A stretch of DNA of 64,000 nucleotides from Rhodobacterales bacterium RIFCSPHIGHO2_02_FULL_62_130 (GCA_001828855.1 MHZT01000051.1:62001-126000); one strand, 5' to 3'. Positions 8,008 through 17,785 are shown, counted from the stretch's first letter. Numbers and translations: made by a program. The notes: generated by a model not told the origin, from the letters alone.

Positions 8008-9288
8008 ATGTCCTTTGGATTTAAGGGCCGTGCTTTGCGGTCTGCTGCCGTGGCAGCAATGGTCGCCGCATCCGGCTCGCCGGTTCTGGCTGATGAAATT
8101 TTCTACGTTTCGGGCGCAGTCGGCAACGCTGTCGAAAACTTTGTCAATCTGGTGAAGCCGTGGGAAGAAGCCACCGGCCACAAGGTGACGCTGGTGCCGA
8201 TGCCCGCGTCCACCTCGGACCAGTTCGGCCAGTATCGTCTGTGGCTTGCCGCCGGTGCCACCGACATCGACCTTTACCAGACCGACGTGATCTGGGCGCC
8301 GCAACTGGCAGACCATTTCGTTGATCTGACCGAAGTGGCCAAGGATCTGGCACCGACGCATTTCCCCTCGATCATTGAATCGCAGACGGTTGCCGGTAAG
8401 CTGGTTGCGCTGCCGATTTTCACCGACGCGCCGGCGCTTTACTATCGTAAAGACTTGCTTGAGAAATATGGCGTTGCCGTTCCGAAAACCTGGGACGAGC
8501 TGACCGTTGCCGCGCAGACCGTGCAGGATGGCGAACGCGCAGCCGGCAAGGGCGATTTCTGGGGTTTTGTGTGGCAGGGCAATGCCTATGAAGGCCTGAC
8601 CTGCAACGCGCTGGAATGGGTGAAATCCTTTGGCGGCGGCCAGATCGTCGAGCCGGATGGCACGATCTCGATCAACAACGAAAATGCTGCCAAGGCTTTG
8701 GACACCGTCAAGGGCTGGGTCGGCACGATCTCTCCCGAAGGCGTTTTGGCCTATCAGGAAGAAGAAGCCCGTGGCGTGTGGCAGACCGGCAATGCCGCGT
8801 TCATGCGGAACTGGCCCTATGCCTATGGTCTGGGCAACGGCGCGGATTCGGCTGTGAAGGATCTGTTCGGCGTGACGACCTTGCCGGTTGGCGGTGAAGG
8901 CAACACCTCGGCGGCAACGCTGGGCGGCTGGAACGTGGCTGTGTCGAAGTATTCGCAGCATCAGGAAGCAGCGATCTCGCTGGCCATGTATCTGGCAGGC
9001 CCCGAGGCGCAAAAGCAGCGTGCGATCAATGAATCGAACCTGCCGACGATCGTGGCGCTGTATGACGACGCCGATATCGCCGCCTCGCAGCCGATCATTC
9101 CGCAGTGGAAAGACGTGTTCCTGAACGCCGTTCCGCGCCCGTCGGCCCCGACTTTGGGCAAATACAACGAAGTTTCGGCCAAGTTCTGGTCGGCTGTGCA
9201 TGAAACCCTGTCGGGCAATGGCACCGCTGCCGAAAACCTTGAACTGCTGGAAGCAGACCTGACCGAACTGAAGGGCGAAGCCTGGTAA
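8008..9288 (+). CDS. thuE: Trehalose/maltose-type ABC transporter, substrate-binding protein
   Basis: Periplasmic solute-binding protein of 426 residues (family 1 sugar binders). A Sec signal peptide is visible, with cleavage near SPVLA-DEIF. The body matches the trehalose/maltose binder of the Sinorhizobium thu operon, and the assignment is strengthened by the order thuE-F-G-K-A-B. Sugar specificity (trehalose, maltose or sucrose) cannot be fixed from sequence. The ATG at 8008 has GGGAGGA at 7996-8002. A strong hairpin separates it from the permease genes, as often seen where the binding protein is needed in excess. Confidence 0.88.
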   Translation: MSFGFKGRALRSAAVAAMVAASGSPVLADEIFYVSGAVGNAVENFVNLVKPWEEATGHKVTLVPMPASTSDQFGQYRLWLAAGATDIDLYQTDVIWAPQLADHFVDLTEVAKDLAPTHFPSIIESQTVAGKLVALPIFTDAPALYYRKDLLEKYGVAVPKTWDELTVAAQTVQDGERAAGKGDFWGFVWQGNAYEGLTCNALEWVKSFGGGQIVEPDGTISINNENAAKALDTVKGWVGTISPEGVLAYQEEEARGVWQTGNAAFMRNWPYAYGLGNGADSAVKDLFGVTTLPVGGEGNTSAATLGGWNVAVSKYSQHQEAAISLAMYLAGPEAQKQRAINESNLPTIVALYDDADIAASQPIIPQWKDVFLNAVPRPSAPTLGKYNEVSAKFWSAVHETLSGNGTAAENLELLEADLTELKGEAW

Positions 9289-9312
9289 TCCTCCCGGCCA
9301 GCTTTGAAGCCT

Positions 9313-9370
9313 GAGGGTGGGCGGCGGAACCATTTGCACCAATGCGAATGCACCGCCGCCCCTCTTTTTT
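9313..9370 (+). terminator. Intercistronic terminator/attenuator between thuE and thuF
   Basis: The stem GGGCGGCGG (9319-9327)/CCGCCGCCC (9353-9361), extended by GAG/CTC, is followed by a six-T run (9365-9370). It lies inside the operon and probably lets most transcripts end after thuE. Confidence 0.65.
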
Positions 9371-9407
9371 CCGGCCCAGAAACAGGGCCGACCAAAGGGG
9401 GGAAGAT

Positions 9408-10373
9408 ATGACGACAGCGAATTCCGTTGCCGGACCGAAGGGGCTAAGCCTGCATCAGCAGCGCCAGCGTGCCGCCTTCTGGTTCCTGGCCCCGATGCTG
9501 ATTGCCCTGTTCTGCGTGGCGGCTTGGCCGTTGTTGCGGACGGTCTGGTTCTCGTTCACCGATACATCGCTGAATGACCTGAATGGCGGCAAATGGATCG
9601 GTTTTGATAACTATCTGAAAATCCGCACGCTCGAGTCCGGCAAGGTGATCTACCGCGGCACTCTGGTTGATCCGGCATGGTGGAATGCAGTCTGGAACAC
9701 GGTCAGATTTTCGGTCGTGTCAGTGGTTTGCGAAACCGTCATCGGCCTGATTATCGCGCTGGTGCTGAACGCCGAGTTCAAGGGCCGTGGCCTTGTGCGC
9801 GCGGCCATCCTGATCCCTTGGGCGATCCCGACGATCGTGTCGGCCAAGATGTGGGCATGGATGCTGAATGACCAATACGGCATCATCAATGACATCGGGA
9901 TGAACCTTGGCCTGCTGACCGAAAAGGTGGCGTGGACGGCCAACACCGATACCGCCATGTATGCCGTGCTGATGGTGGATATCTGGAAAACCGCGCCCTT
10001 TATGGCGCTGTTGTGTCTGGCGGGCCTGCAAATGGTGCCGCGCGACATATATGAGGCCGCCAAGATCGACGGCATCAATCCGGTCAAGGTGTTCTTCAAG
10101 ATCACCCTGCCGCTGATCCGCCCGGCGCTGATGGTGGCGGTGATCTTCCGCATGCTGGATGCGCTGCGCGTGTTCGACCTGATCTATGTGCTGACCCCGA
10201 ACTCGGCGGCGACGAAAACCATGTCTGTGATCAGCCGTGAAAACCTGATCGACTTCGACAAGTTCGCCTATGGATCGGCGCAATCCACGCTGTTGTTCGC
10301 CATTCTTGCAGTGTTCGTGGCGCTGTATATCTGGCTGGGCAAAGTTGATCTGAGTGGGGAGAGCGGGAAATGA
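9408..10373 (+). CDS. thuF: Trehalose/maltose-type ABC transporter, permease 1
   Basis: Inner-membrane permease of 321 residues, MalF-like, with six predicted transmembrane segments starting near residue 25. The EAA loop that docks with the ATPase is visible as YEAAKIDGINPVKVFFKITLP. The start at 9408 follows a purine-rich GGGGGGAAG. The gene overlaps thuG by four bases (ATGA at 10370-10373). Confidence 0.88.
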   Translation: MTTANSVAGPKGLSLHQQRQRAAFWFLAPMLIALFCVAAWPLLRTVWFSFTDTSLNDLNGGKWIGFDNYLKIRTLESGKVIYRGTLVDPAWWNAVWNTVRFSVVSVVCETVIGLIIALVLNAEFKGRGLVRAAILIPWAIPTIVSAKMWAWMLNDQYGIINDIGMNLGLLTEKVAWTANTDTAMYAVLMVDIWKTAPFMALLCLAGLQMVPRDIYEAAKIDGINPVKVFFKITLPLIRPALMVAVIFRMLDALRVFDLIYVLTPNSAATKTMSVISRENLIDFDKFAYGSAQSTLLFAILAVFVALYIWLGKVDLSGESGK

Positions 10374-11203
10374 CAGCCAATAAACTGTTCAAAACCATCG
10401 CTTTCTATGCGCTGGTCGTGGTCATCGTGGTGTTCTCGGTGTTCCCGTTCTACTACGCCATCGTCACCTCTTTTGCGACCGGCACACGTCTGTTCGAGGT
10501 GAACTATTTCCCGCCGGTGTTTGATTGGGCCAACTATGAAACCGTGCTGGGCGGGCGCACCTTCCCGCGCAACATCCTGAACTCGGTCTTTATCGCGACG
10601 ACAACCGTGGTTCTGGCGCTGTTTCTGGCCGTGACCGCATCCTACGCCTTGGCGCGGGTGCGGTTCCGCGGGCGGGGGCTGTTGCTGATGACCATTCTGG
10701 CCGTGTCGATGTTCCCGCAGATTGCGGTTCTGGCCGGTCTGTTCGAGTTGATCCGGTTCCTGAACCTGTTCAACACGCCCTTCGCGCTGATCCTGTCTTA
10801 CACGATCTTTACCCTGCCGTTTACCGTCTGGGTGCTGACCACCTTCATGCGCGATCTTCCGGTCGAGATTGAAGAGGCGGCGATTGTGGACGGGGCGACG
10901 CCTTGGGTCATCATCACCAAGGTCTTCCTGCCGCTGCTGTGGCCCGCGCTGGTGACAACGGGGCTTCTGGCTTTCATCGGGGCGTGGAATGAATTCCTGT
11001 TCGCGCTGACCTTCACCTCGCAGGAAATCACCCGGACGACTCCGGTGGCGATTGCGATGCTGTCGGGCGCATCGGTGCAGGAAATTCCGTGGGGACCGAT
11101 CATGGCAGCAAGCGTCATTGTGACCGTGCCGCTGATCATCCTTGTTCTTATCTTCCAACGCAAGATCGTGGCGGGTTTGACCGCTGGCGGCGTGAAGGGC
11201 TAA
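10370..11203 (+). CDS. thuG: Trehalose/maltose-type ABC transporter, permease 2
   Basis: Inner-membrane permease of 277 residues, MalG-like. It has an N-terminal helix at about 8-30, five more helices and the EAA motif [19 protein letters not shown]. It pairs with ThuF to form the channel. It overlaps thuF by four bases and is followed after four bases by the ATPase gene, so translation of the transporter subunits is probably coupled. Confidence 0.88.
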   Translation: MTANKLFKTIAFYALVVVIVVFSVFPFYYAIVTSFATGTRLFEVNYFPPVFDWANYETVLGGRTFPRNILNSVFIATTTVVLALFLAVTASYALARVRFRGRGLLLMTILAVSMFPQIAVLAGLFELIRFLNLFNTPFALILSYTIFTLPFTVWVLTTFMRDLPVEIEEAAIVDGATPWVIITKVFLPLLWPALVTTGLLAFIGAWNEFLFALTFTSQEITRTTPVAIAMLSGASVQEIPWGPIMAASVIVTVPLIILVLIFQRKIVAGLTAGGVKG

Positions 11204-11207
11204 TCCA

Positions 11208-12212
11208 ATGGCAAAAATCGAACTCAAGAACGTCAAGAAGTCCTATGGGGCGGTGGATGTCATCAAGGGCATCGACCTGACCATCGAGAAGGGCGAGTTT
11301 ATGGTGTTTGTCGGACCTTCGGGCTGCGGCAAGTCCACCCTGCTGCGCCTGATCTCGGGGTTGGAGGAAATCTCCAGCGGCGACATGCTGTTTGACGCCG
11401 AGCGCGTCAACAACGTGCTGCCCAGCCAGCGCGGCATCGCGATGGTGTTCCAGTCTTACGCGCTTTATCCGCATATGACGGTCTACGACAACATGGCCTT
11501 CGGGATGAAACTGGCCAAGGCCAGCCCCGAGGATATGAAAAAGCGGGTGCTTGAGGCGGCGAAACTGCTGCAGATCGATCACCTGCTGGACCGTCTGCCG
11601 AAACAGCTTTCGGGCGGTCAGCGTCAGCGGGTTGCCATCGGCCGCGCCATCGTGCGTGATCCGCGGGTGTTCCTGTTCGACGAACCGCTGTCGAACCTTG
11701 ATGCGGCCCTGCGGGTGCAGACCCGTCTGGAAATCGCCAAACTGCACCATTCGATGTCTGACGTGACGATGATCTACGTGACGCATGATCAGGTCGAGGC
11801 GATGACTTTGGCTGACCGGATTGCGGTTCTGCGCGACGGGCGTCTGGAGCAGGTCGGCACCCCTGCCGAGCTTTATGAGCGCCCGAACTCGATCTTCGTG
11901 GCAGGGTTCATCGGCAGCCCGAAAATGAACTTCCTGACGGGCAGATTTGCGACTGACCATGGCTGCACCACGCTGGGTATCCGCTCGGAGCATATTGATG
12001 TGGTGGCAGGAGAAGGCATGTGGAACGGCGAGGTTGTGCATGCCGAAGACCTTGGCAGCGACAACTATCTGTTCGTCGAGGTTGGCAGCGACGAGCCGCT
12101 GATCGTGCGTCAGGAAGGCAAGTTGACCGTCACGCTTGGCACCAAGGTGGGGCTTACGCCGAAGGCGGGGCAGTTGCACCGCTTTGATGCGAACGGCAAG
12201 CCGATCCGCTGA
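11208..12212 (+). CDS. thuK: Trehalose/maltose-type ABC transporter, ATP-binding protein
   Basis: Cytoplasmic ATPase of 334 residues of the MalK/UgpC group. Walker A is GPSGCGKST at 36-44, the Q-loop is in [10 protein letters not shown], the signature LSGGQ is at 134-138, Walker B is FLFDEP near 155 and the switch histidine is in VTHDQ near 190. A C-terminal TOBE-type regulatory domain (about 235-334) is present, which in MalK relatives can bind regulatory partners. It energises ThuFG for uptake of the ThuE ligand. Confidence 0.92.
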   Translation: MAKIELKNVKKSYGAVDVIKGIDLTIEKGEFMVFVGPSGCGKSTLLRLISGLEEISSGDMLFDAERVNNVLPSQRGIAMVFQSYALYPHMTVYDNMAFGMKLAKASPEDMKKRVLEAAKLLQIDHLLDRLPKQLSGGQRQRVAIGRAIVRDPRVFLFDEPLSNLDAALRVQTRLEIAKLHHSMSDVTMIYVTHDQVEAMTLADRIAVLRDGRLEQVGTPAELYERPNSIFVAGFIGSPKMNFLTGRFATDHGCTTLGIRSEHIDVVAGEGMWNGEVVHAEDLGSDNYLFVEVGSDEPLIVRQEGKLTVTLGTKVGLTPKAGQLHRFDANGKPIR

Positions 12213-12266
12213 ATGACCATCCGTCGCGCCTGTGAGGGGCGCGACATCTACCCCAGGAGTATTTCT

Positions 12267-13052
12267 ATGAGCATCCGCGTCACCGTTTGGGGCGAAAACG
12301 TCCATGAACAAAAAAACAAGGTTGTCGCCGAGGTCTATCCCAAGACCATGCATGGCACGATTGCCGAGGCTTTGAACCGGAACGCCGGTATCAAGGCCAC
12401 AACGGTCACGCTGCAAGACCCGGAACACGGGATGACGGTGGAAAAGCTGGCCGAAACCGACGTGCTGATCTGGTGGGGCCACGCCGCCCATGCCGCGGTG
12501 GATGATGCGATTGTAGAGCGGGTCTGCAACGCGGTCTGGGGCGGGATGGGGATCATCTTCCTGCACTCGGCCCACTTTGCCAAACCGTTCAAGCGCCTGA
12601 TGGGCGCGCCCTGCAACCTGTCGTGGCGCGAAGCCGGAGAGCGCGAGCGCATCTGGGTCACCAGCCGCCAGCACCCGATTGCCGCCGGTCTGCCCGACCA
12701 TTTCGAACTTGAAACCGAAGAGATGTATGGCGAGCCTTTCGGCGTGCCAGAGCCGCTGGAAACCGTGTTCATCTCGTGGTTCGCCGGGGGCGAGGTGTTC
12801 CGGTCTGGTCTGACCTACAAGCGCGGGGCGGGGAATATCTTTTACTTCCGCCCGGGGCATGAAACCTATCCCAGCTATCACGACGCCAATGTGCAGCGCG
12901 TGATCTCGAACGCGGTGAAATGGGCCTATAACCCGGAAAAGCGCATCGCCGATCCGAATGACGCGCCGAATACGCCCGTCGACAAGGCACTGGAGCCGAT
13001 CGTGGAACGCGGCCCGCGTCTGCACCATGATGGCGAGGCGGGGTATCGGTGA
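12267..13052 (+). CDS. thuA: ThuA-like trehalose utilisation protein
   Basis: A protein of 261 residues with the ThuA domain (glutamine-amidotransferase-like fold). Visible landmarks are VTVWGENVHE near the start, DVLIWWGHAAHAAV, and YFRPGHETYPSYH near the C terminus. In Sinorhizobium, ThuA and ThuB act together in catabolism of trehalose, maltitol and sucrose through 3-keto sugars. The ATG at 12267 is preceded by AGGAG at 12255-12259; the reading frame remains open back to thuK. The stop overlaps the thuB start (TGATG). Confidence 0.87.
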   Translation: MSIRVTVWGENVHEQKNKVVAEVYPKTMHGTIAEALNRNAGIKATTVTLQDPEHGMTVEKLAETDVLIWWGHAAHAAVDDAIVERVCNAVWGGMGIIFLHSAHFAKPFKRLMGAPCNLSWREAGERERIWVTSRQHPIAAGLPDHFELETEEMYGEPFGVPEPLETVFISWFAGGEVFRSGLTYKRGAGNIFYFRPGHETYPSYHDANVQRVISNAVKWAYNPEKRIADPNDAPNTPVDKALEPIVERGPRLHHDGEAGYR

Positions 13053-14110
13053 TGGCAAAGCCCGTCCGTATCCTGATCCTTGGCACGGGCGGCATGGCGA
13101 ACAACCATGCCGACAGCTTCAAGGCGATTGAAGGTGTGACGGTCGTGGGGGGTATCGACACCCGCGCCGAACAGCTTGCCAGCTTTGCCGACCGCCACGG
13201 CATCCCCAACCGCTTTGCCTCGATTGACGAGGCGATTGCCTGGGGGCAGTTTGACGCCGTGACCAACGTCACGCCGGATGCCGCGCATTATCCCACGACT
13301 TTGCCCTTCCTTGCTGCGGGCAAGCATGTGCTGTGCGAAAAGCCGCTGGCCACGAATGAGGCTGACGCCGATGCCATGGCCGCTGCGGCTGCCAAGGCGG
13401 GCGTCGTGAATATGGTGAACCTGTCCTACCGCAACGTCGCGGCGCTGCAAAAGGCCGCCGCGATGGTGCGCGAAGGCGCCATCGGCACCGTGCGCCATTT
13501 CGAGGCGTCTTACTTGCAAAGCTGGCTGACCCAACCGGCCTGGGGCCATTGGGACAAGGAAAGCCAGTGGCTGTGGCGGCTGTCGACCAAGCACGGCTCA
13601 AAGGGTGTGCTGGGCGATGTGGGCATCCATATCCTTGATTTCGCAACCTTTATCGCCGGGCAATCGGCGCGTGAAGTGTCCTGCCGTCTGGCGACCTTCC
13701 ACAAGGCACCGAATGATCAGATCGGGGAATACCCGCTGGACGCCAATGACTCTGCCACCATGCAGGTGGTGCTGGAAAACGGCGCGCTGGGCACGGTTGC
13801 GGCCACGCGCTTTGCCAGCGGCCATCTGAACGACCTGCGCCTGCGGATCTATGGTGACAAGGGCGGGCTGGAAGTGACGTGGGAAAAGAACATCAGCGGG
13901 CTGCGCGCCTGCCTTGAGCCTGACTTGCAATCCGGCACATGGCACAACGTGGACGCGCCGGTTCTGGCCACGATCTATGAACGCTTCATCGCCGCCATCC
14001 GTGGTGAAGGCGTGGCCGATCCCGATTTCGCGCGGGGTGCTGCGCTGCAACGTCTGCTTGATCGGGCCGAGCAATCGGCAGGGCAGGGCGGTCTTAGCCT
14101 GACGGTGTAA
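13052..14110 (+). CDS. thuB: ThuB-like Gfo/Idh/MocA oxidoreductase
   Basis: NAD(P)-dependent dehydrogenase of 352 residues. The Rossmann motif is GTGGMANNHADS near residue 12, the family signature EKPLATNEADA is near 95-105, and an alpha/beta substrate domain follows. In the thu pathway it is expected to oxidise the imported disaccharide at C3. A GTG three bases upstream is an alternative start. A strong terminator follows, ending the operon. Confidence 0.86.
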   Translation: MAKPVRILILGTGGMANNHADSFKAIEGVTVVGGIDTRAEQLASFADRHGIPNRFASIDEAIAWGQFDAVTNVTPDAAHYPTTLPFLAAGKHVLCEKPLATNEADADAMAAAAAKAGVVNMVNLSYRNVAALQKAAAMVREGAIGTVRHFEASYLQSWLTQPAWGHWDKESQWLWRLSTKHGSKGVLGDVGIHILDFATFIAGQSAREVSCRLATFHKAPNDQIGEYPLDANDSATMQVVLENGALGTVAATRFASGHLNDLRLRIYGDKGGLEVTWEKNISGLRACLEPDLQSGTWHNVDAPVLATIYERFIAAIRGEGVADPDFARGAALQRLLDRAEQSAGQGGLSLTV

Positions 14111-14131
14111 CCACAGCTTGCAGGCCAAGAC

Positions 14132-14168
14132 AAAACCGGCACGCCCCCACGCGTGCCGGTTTTATTGT
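14132..14168 (+). terminator. Intrinsic terminator of the thu operon
   Basis: AAAACCGGCACGC (14132-14144) pairs with GCGTGCCGGTTTT (14151-14163) around a 6-base loop and runs into TTTTATTGTTT. The A-tract before the stem would let it work on both strands. Confidence 0.85.
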
Positions 14169-14179
14169 TTTACCGTGAC

Positions 14180-14193
14180 TTGACGCGGATCAA
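14180..14193. promoter_or_regulatory. FnrL/Crp-type box
   Basis: TTGACGCGGATCAA matches the FNR consensus TTGAY-N4-RTCAA exactly. Its centre is about 62 bases before the start codon of the next gene, which fits an activating position near -41. Confidence 0.65.
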
Positions 14194-14248
14194 GGCGCGC
14201 CGCGCAAAGCGGGGTCATACTTGGGCGTAACTTGCCAAGGAGGCCAAA

Positions 14249-14425
14249 ATGGCACGGCTGACGATGCTGCTTTATTCGGTGATTGGGTCGGCCTTGGCCG
14301 GGACCGGTGTGATCGTGGTTTTGACCATGGGTTATGGGACATTGCAGCCGATCCTGATGGCTGCGGCTGCGGGGGCGGTCATAGGGCTTCCGGTTAGCTG
14401 GCTGGTGGCAAAGAACTTGGCTTGA
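14249..14425 (+). CDS. Small two-helix membrane protein (CTP-synthetase-like annotation)
   Basis: A 58-residue protein with two hydrophobic helices (about 7-28 and 34-53) and a single glycine-rich turn between them. AAGGAGG at 14238-14244 supports the ATG. Proteins of this size and composition in Rhodobacterales are often labelled CTP synthetase by transfer, but there is no CTP synthetase domain here. Function unknown; inner membrane. An FNR box lies upstream and a cytochrome b561 gene follows after 72 bases, so a link to respiration is possible. Confidence 0.7.
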   Translation: MARLTMLLYSVIGSALAGTGVIVVLTMGYGTLQPILMAAAAGAVIGLPVSWLVAKNLA

Positions 14426-14497
14426 TCCGCGATTTCTGCGACGAAAAAGAGGTGCCGCGCCGTTGCGCGCGGCTTGGTTGATGTTGCGGAGATTGAG

Positions 14498-14989
14498 ATG
14501 GCAGTTTTGAAGGGCTATTCCTTTACCCAAATCCGGTTGCACTGGGTCATTGCGGTTCTGATCGTTGGCCAGCTTGTTTTCGGTGAGGAAATGGGCGAGG
14601 CGTGGGAGGCCGTTGAAGACGGTCAGGTTCCCGAAATGGGGCTGATGGTCTGGGGCCATATCATTGCGGGCGTCGCGGTGCTGGCGCTGGCGGTCTGGCG
14701 GTTGGGGCTGCGCTTTGGTCGTGGCGCGCCGCCGCCGCCCGAAGTTGGTTCCGCCTTGGCGCATATGGCGGCGCATGTCGGGCATTGGGCGCTTTATGCG
14801 CTTATGGTGGCGCTGCCGGTGTCGGGACTTGTGGCGTGGTATGGCGGGGTTGAGGCCGCTGCCGAAGCGCATGAGATCATGAAGCCGGTCACCATCATTC
14901 TGGTGGCGGTGCATGTGGTGGCCGCCCTGTGGCACCAGTTCTATCTGAAAGACGGGCTGCTGCTGCGGATGAAGCGTCCGCTCGACTGA
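14498..14989 (+). CDS. Cytochrome b561 family protein
   Basis: Di-haem membrane cytochrome of 163 residues with four predicted helices. Candidate haem-ligand histidines are in RLHW near the N terminus, VWGHI, HVGHWALY and HVVAALWHQF. Related proteins move electrons between quinol and periplasmic or cytoplasmic acceptors. The ATG at 14498 opens the typical sequence KGYSFTQIRLHW; an in-frame TTG at 14474 is less likely. It probably shares the FNR-boxed promoter with the small upstream gene. Confidence 0.86.
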   Translation: MAVLKGYSFTQIRLHWVIAVLIVGQLVFGEEMGEAWEAVEDGQVPEMGLMVWGHIIAGVAVLALAVWRLGLRFGRGAPPPPEVGSALAHMAAHVGHWALYALMVALPVSGLVAWYGGVEAAAEAHEIMKPVTIILVAVHVVAALWHQFYLKDGLLLRMKRPLD

Positions 14990-15760
14990 TCAGGCGTTCA
15001 GGAACACGCGGACCGCCTCTTCGAACTCGCGGGGGCGGTCGGCGTGCAGCCAATGGCCTGCCCCCGGCAGTTTGGCAAAGCGCGCTTTGGGGAACATGGC
15101 AAGGATGGTGAGGCGGTATTCCGGCTTGACGTAATGCGACAGGGCGCCGGTCAGGAACAGGGTGGGGCCATCGAAGTGGCCGGACGTGTCGGGCCAGCCG
15201 ACGATTTTCGCCATCTCGGCTTCAAGCACGTCCAGATTAAGCCGCCAGTGCGGTGGTTGCGCCTTGAGGTCCAGCGATTGCAGGAAAAAGGCGCGCAGGG
15301 CGGGATCGTCGATCAGCGCGGACAGGCGGCGGTCAGCCTCGGCGCGGCTGGTCAGATCGGTCAGGTCCAGCGCGCGCATGGCGTGGATATGGCGGGATTG
15401 GTCGTGGTCATAGGCCACGGGCGCGATATCGGCCACCACCAGTTTGCGGACCAGTTCGGGCCGCGTCAGCGCCAGCAGCATCGAGGCCTTGCCGCCCATC
15501 GAATGGCCCAGCACATCGGCCTGCCCGCCAAGGCTTTCGATCACCTTCGCCAGATCGGCGGCCATTTCGGGATAGCTGTGGCTGGCGTGGCGCGGGCTGG
15601 CACCGTGGTTCCGCATATCGACGGCCACCACATCGCGGCCTTCTGCAAGGCGGCGGGCGATCACGCCCCAGTTCCGGCCAGAGCCATACAGCCCATGCAC
15701 GATCAGCAAGGGCGGGGCCGTGACGGCTTCGGAGGCGGGGTGCAAAGTTGTGGCAAGCAT
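14990..15760 (-). CDS. Alpha/beta hydrolase, YbfF-like esterase
   Basis: Cytoplasmic esterase of 256 residues. The oxyanion region is HGLYGSGRNWG near residue 23, the nucleophile elbow is GHSMGG near 93, a charge-relay acid probably lies in the 200-220 region, and the catalytic histidine is in GAGHWLHAD near 236. YbfF relatives hydrolyse short acyl esters including acyl-CoA; the true substrate is unknown. It starts one base after the convergent cytochrome gene ends, with no room for a terminator. Confidence 0.85.
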   Translation of the reverse strand: MLATTLHPASEAVTAPPLLIVHGLYGSGRNWGVIARRLAEGRDVVAVDMRNHGASPRHASHSYPEMAADLAKVIESLGGQADVLGHSMGGKASMLLALTRPELVRKLVVADIAPVAYDHDQSRHIHAMRALDLTDLTSRAEADRRLSALIDDPALRAFFLQSLDLKAQPPHWRLNLDVLEAEMAKIVGWPDTSGHFDGPTLFLTGALSHYVKPEYRLTILAMFPKARFAKLPGAGHWLHADRPREFEEAVRVFLNA

Positions 15761-15853
15761 GGGCCCCTTCCTAGCCCCCCGCGCACGGCTTCGCCAGAGG
15801 TGTTGAAGCGCCGCCCAAGCGCGCCTACTGTGTGCAAGTCAGGGGATGCGGGT

Positions 15854-16225
15854 ATGAGTGCGGTTACACTTCAGCAAATGGCCGAGCGGGTGGCAGGTCT
15901 GATGGAGGAACGCCTGCGGGTGCGCGGGCGGGGGCTGACGGAAAAGCTGCGGAAGGGGGGGCGGTTGCTTCCGCGCAAAGTGCGGGCGGCTGCCGAGACG
16001 GTGGCGCAGGCGGCGGTGATGGCGCAAAGTCCCAAGCTTTTGATGCAGATCGACCGCGAGGCGGTGGCCGAGGCCTATGATCTGTGTGTGCGGTATCTGG
16101 GCGGGATCAATCGGGCCGAGCGTCGCAAGGGGATGATCCTGAATATTGCCGCCTCGATGGCGTTTTCGGTGCTGGTGGTGGCTGGGTTGCTGCTGGCGGT
16201 GCTGTACTGGCGCGGGTTTCTTTAG
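15854..16225 (+). CDS. Hypothetical protein with C-terminal membrane anchor
   Basis: A 123-residue protein. The first 90 residues are highly charged and predicted mostly helical (QQMAERVAGLMEERLRV, then RKGGRLLPRKVRAAAETVA). A single transmembrane helix at about 97-118 ends with a short tail YWRGFL. It looks like a tail-anchored cytoplasmic protein. I do not recognise a named family. The reading frame is open far upstream, but ATG 15854 is the first start outside the antisense esterase gene. Confidence 0.7.
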   Translation: MSAVTLQQMAERVAGLMEERLRVRGRGLTEKLRKGGRLLPRKVRAAAETVAQAAVMAQSPKLLMQIDREAVAEAYDLCVRYLGGINRAERRKGMILNIAASMAFSVLVVAGLLLAVLYWRGFL

Positions 16226-16233
16226 GGCCAAAG

Positions 16234-16267
16234 AAAAGGGGCGCAGCGGGATGCTGCGCCCCTTTTT
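16234..16267. terminator. Bidirectional terminator
   Basis: AAAAGGGGCGCAGC (16233-16246) pairs with GCTGCGCCCCTTTTT (16253-16267) around a 6-base loop. A-tract and T-run on opposite sides serve both the upstream gene and the convergent glyA. Confidence 0.88.
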
Positions 16268-16285
16268 GGACGGGTGTCTATCGGA

Positions 16286-17581
16286 TCACAGGCCCGGATA
16301 GATCGGGAACTTCTGGCACAGCGCCTCGACGCGGGCCTTCACCGACTCTTCGACAGCGCCGTTGCCATCTTCGCCATTGGCGGCCAGACCATCGACCACT
16401 TCGACAATCCAATCCCCGATCAGGCGGAACTCAGCCTCGCCAAAGCCGCGGGTGGTCCCTGCGGGGGTGCCAAGGCGGATGCCGCTGGTGATCGTCGGCT
16501 TTTCGGTGTCGAACGGAATGCCGTTCTTGTTGCAGGTGATATGGGCGCGGCCCAGTGCCTTTTCGGTGGCATTGCCCTTGACGCCTTTGGGGCGCAGATC
16601 GACCAGCATCAGGTGCGTGTCGGTGCCAGAGGTCACGGTGCCAAGACCACCCTTCATCAACTGATCTGCCAAGGCTTGCGCGTTCTTGATGACTTGGGTC
16701 TGGTAGCCCTTGAATTCGGGGCGCAGCGCCTCGCCAAAGGCAACGGCTTTGGCCGCGATGACATGCATCAGCGGACCGCCCTGAATACCGGGGAAGATCG
16801 CCGAGTTGATCTTTTTCGAGATCGCTTCGTCATTGCACAGGATCATGCCGCCGCGCGGGCCGCGCAGGGTTTTGTGCGTGGTGGTGGTGGCAACATGGGC
16901 ATGCGGGAAGGGCGAGGGATACAGACCAGCCGCGACCAGACCGGCAAAGTGCGCCATGTCGACCAGAAGATAGGCGCCCACCGAATCCGCAATCTCGCGC
17001 ATTTTCGCGAAATCGATGATGCGCGGAATGGCGGAGCCACCGGCGATGATCATCTTGGGCTGATGTTCGGTCGCAAGCGCCTGCACCTGATCGTAGTCCA
17101 GCGTCAGGTCTTGCTTGCGGACACCGTATTGCACGGCTTTGAACCATTTGCCCGACTGGTTCGGGGCGGCACCATGGGTCAGGTGGCCACCTGCGTCGAG
17201 GCTCATGCCCAGAATGGTGTCGCCGGGCTGGATCAGCGCCTGAAACACGCCTTGGTTGGCCTGCGACCCCGAGTTCGGCTGCACGTTGGCGTAAGACACG
17301 CCGAACAGCTTGCAGGCGCGTTCAATCGCCAGATTCTCGGCCACATCGACCCACTGGCAGCCACCGTAATAGCGTTTGCCCGGATAGCCTTCGGCATATT
17401 TGTTCGTCATCACCGAACCCTGCGCTTCCATCACGGCGCGGGACACGATGTTTTCCGAGGCGATCAATTCGATCTCATGGCGCTGACGGCCAAGTTCCGA
17501 GGTGATCGAGCCGAACAACTCGGGGTCACGGGAGGCAAGGCTTTCGGTGAAAAAGCCGGAATCGCTGGCGGCTGCGGTCAT
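16286..17581 (-). CDS. glyA: Serine hydroxymethyltransferase
   Basis: PLP enzyme of 431 residues that interconverts serine and glycine and charges tetrahydrofolate with a one-carbon unit. The PLP-lysine segment is [14 protein letters not shown], the phosphate/cofactor region is SGSQANQ, and the C terminus carries [15 protein letters not shown]. Length and order fit the bacterial enzyme. GGAGATCCCC precedes the chosen ATG at 17581; the frame is open upstream but overlaps the divergent nadK region. Convergent terminator at the 3-prime end. Confidence 0.96.
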   Translation of the reverse strand: MTAAASDSGFFTESLASRDPELFGSITSELGRQRHEIELIASENIVSRAVMEAQGSVMTNKYAEGYPGKRYYGGCQWVDVAENLAIERACKLFGVSYANVQPNSGSQANQGVFQALIQPGDTILGMSLDAGGHLTHGAAPNQSGKWFKAVQYGVRKQDLTLDYDQVQALATEHQPKMIIAGGSAIPRIIDFAKMREIADSVGAYLLVDMAHFAGLVAAGLYPSPFPHAHVATTTTHKTLRGPRGGMILCNDEAISKKINSAIFPGIQGGPLMHVIAAKAVAFGEALRPEFKGYQTQVIKNAQALADQLMKGGLGTVTSGTDTHLMLVDLRPKGVKGNATEKALGRAHITCNKNGIPFDTEKPTITSGIRLGTPAGTTRGFGEAEFRLIGDWIVEVVDGLAANGEDGNGAVEESVKARVEALCQKFPIYPGL

Positions 17582-17785
17582 GGGGATCTCCTGCGGAAAG
17601 GGCCAAGTGGGCAGACTCCTAGGACATGGGGCGCGGTCTGGAAAGGCAATAAACGACAAGGATTCGGCCCGATGCGAAGTCTTGTTCACTATAGGAAACT
17701 TTTTTGGCACATCGTTTCCCTGTGCGGGGGCTTGAGTTTGCCTGCGCGCATGGGCATGACTGGTGCAGGCCAAGGGGGAAAACCG

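Noticed and set aside
16274-17785. Long N-terminal extension in frame with nadK
   Set aside because: The extension is the reverse complement of glyA. NAD kinase homology begins only at the GTG at 17786, which has a ribosome-binding site.
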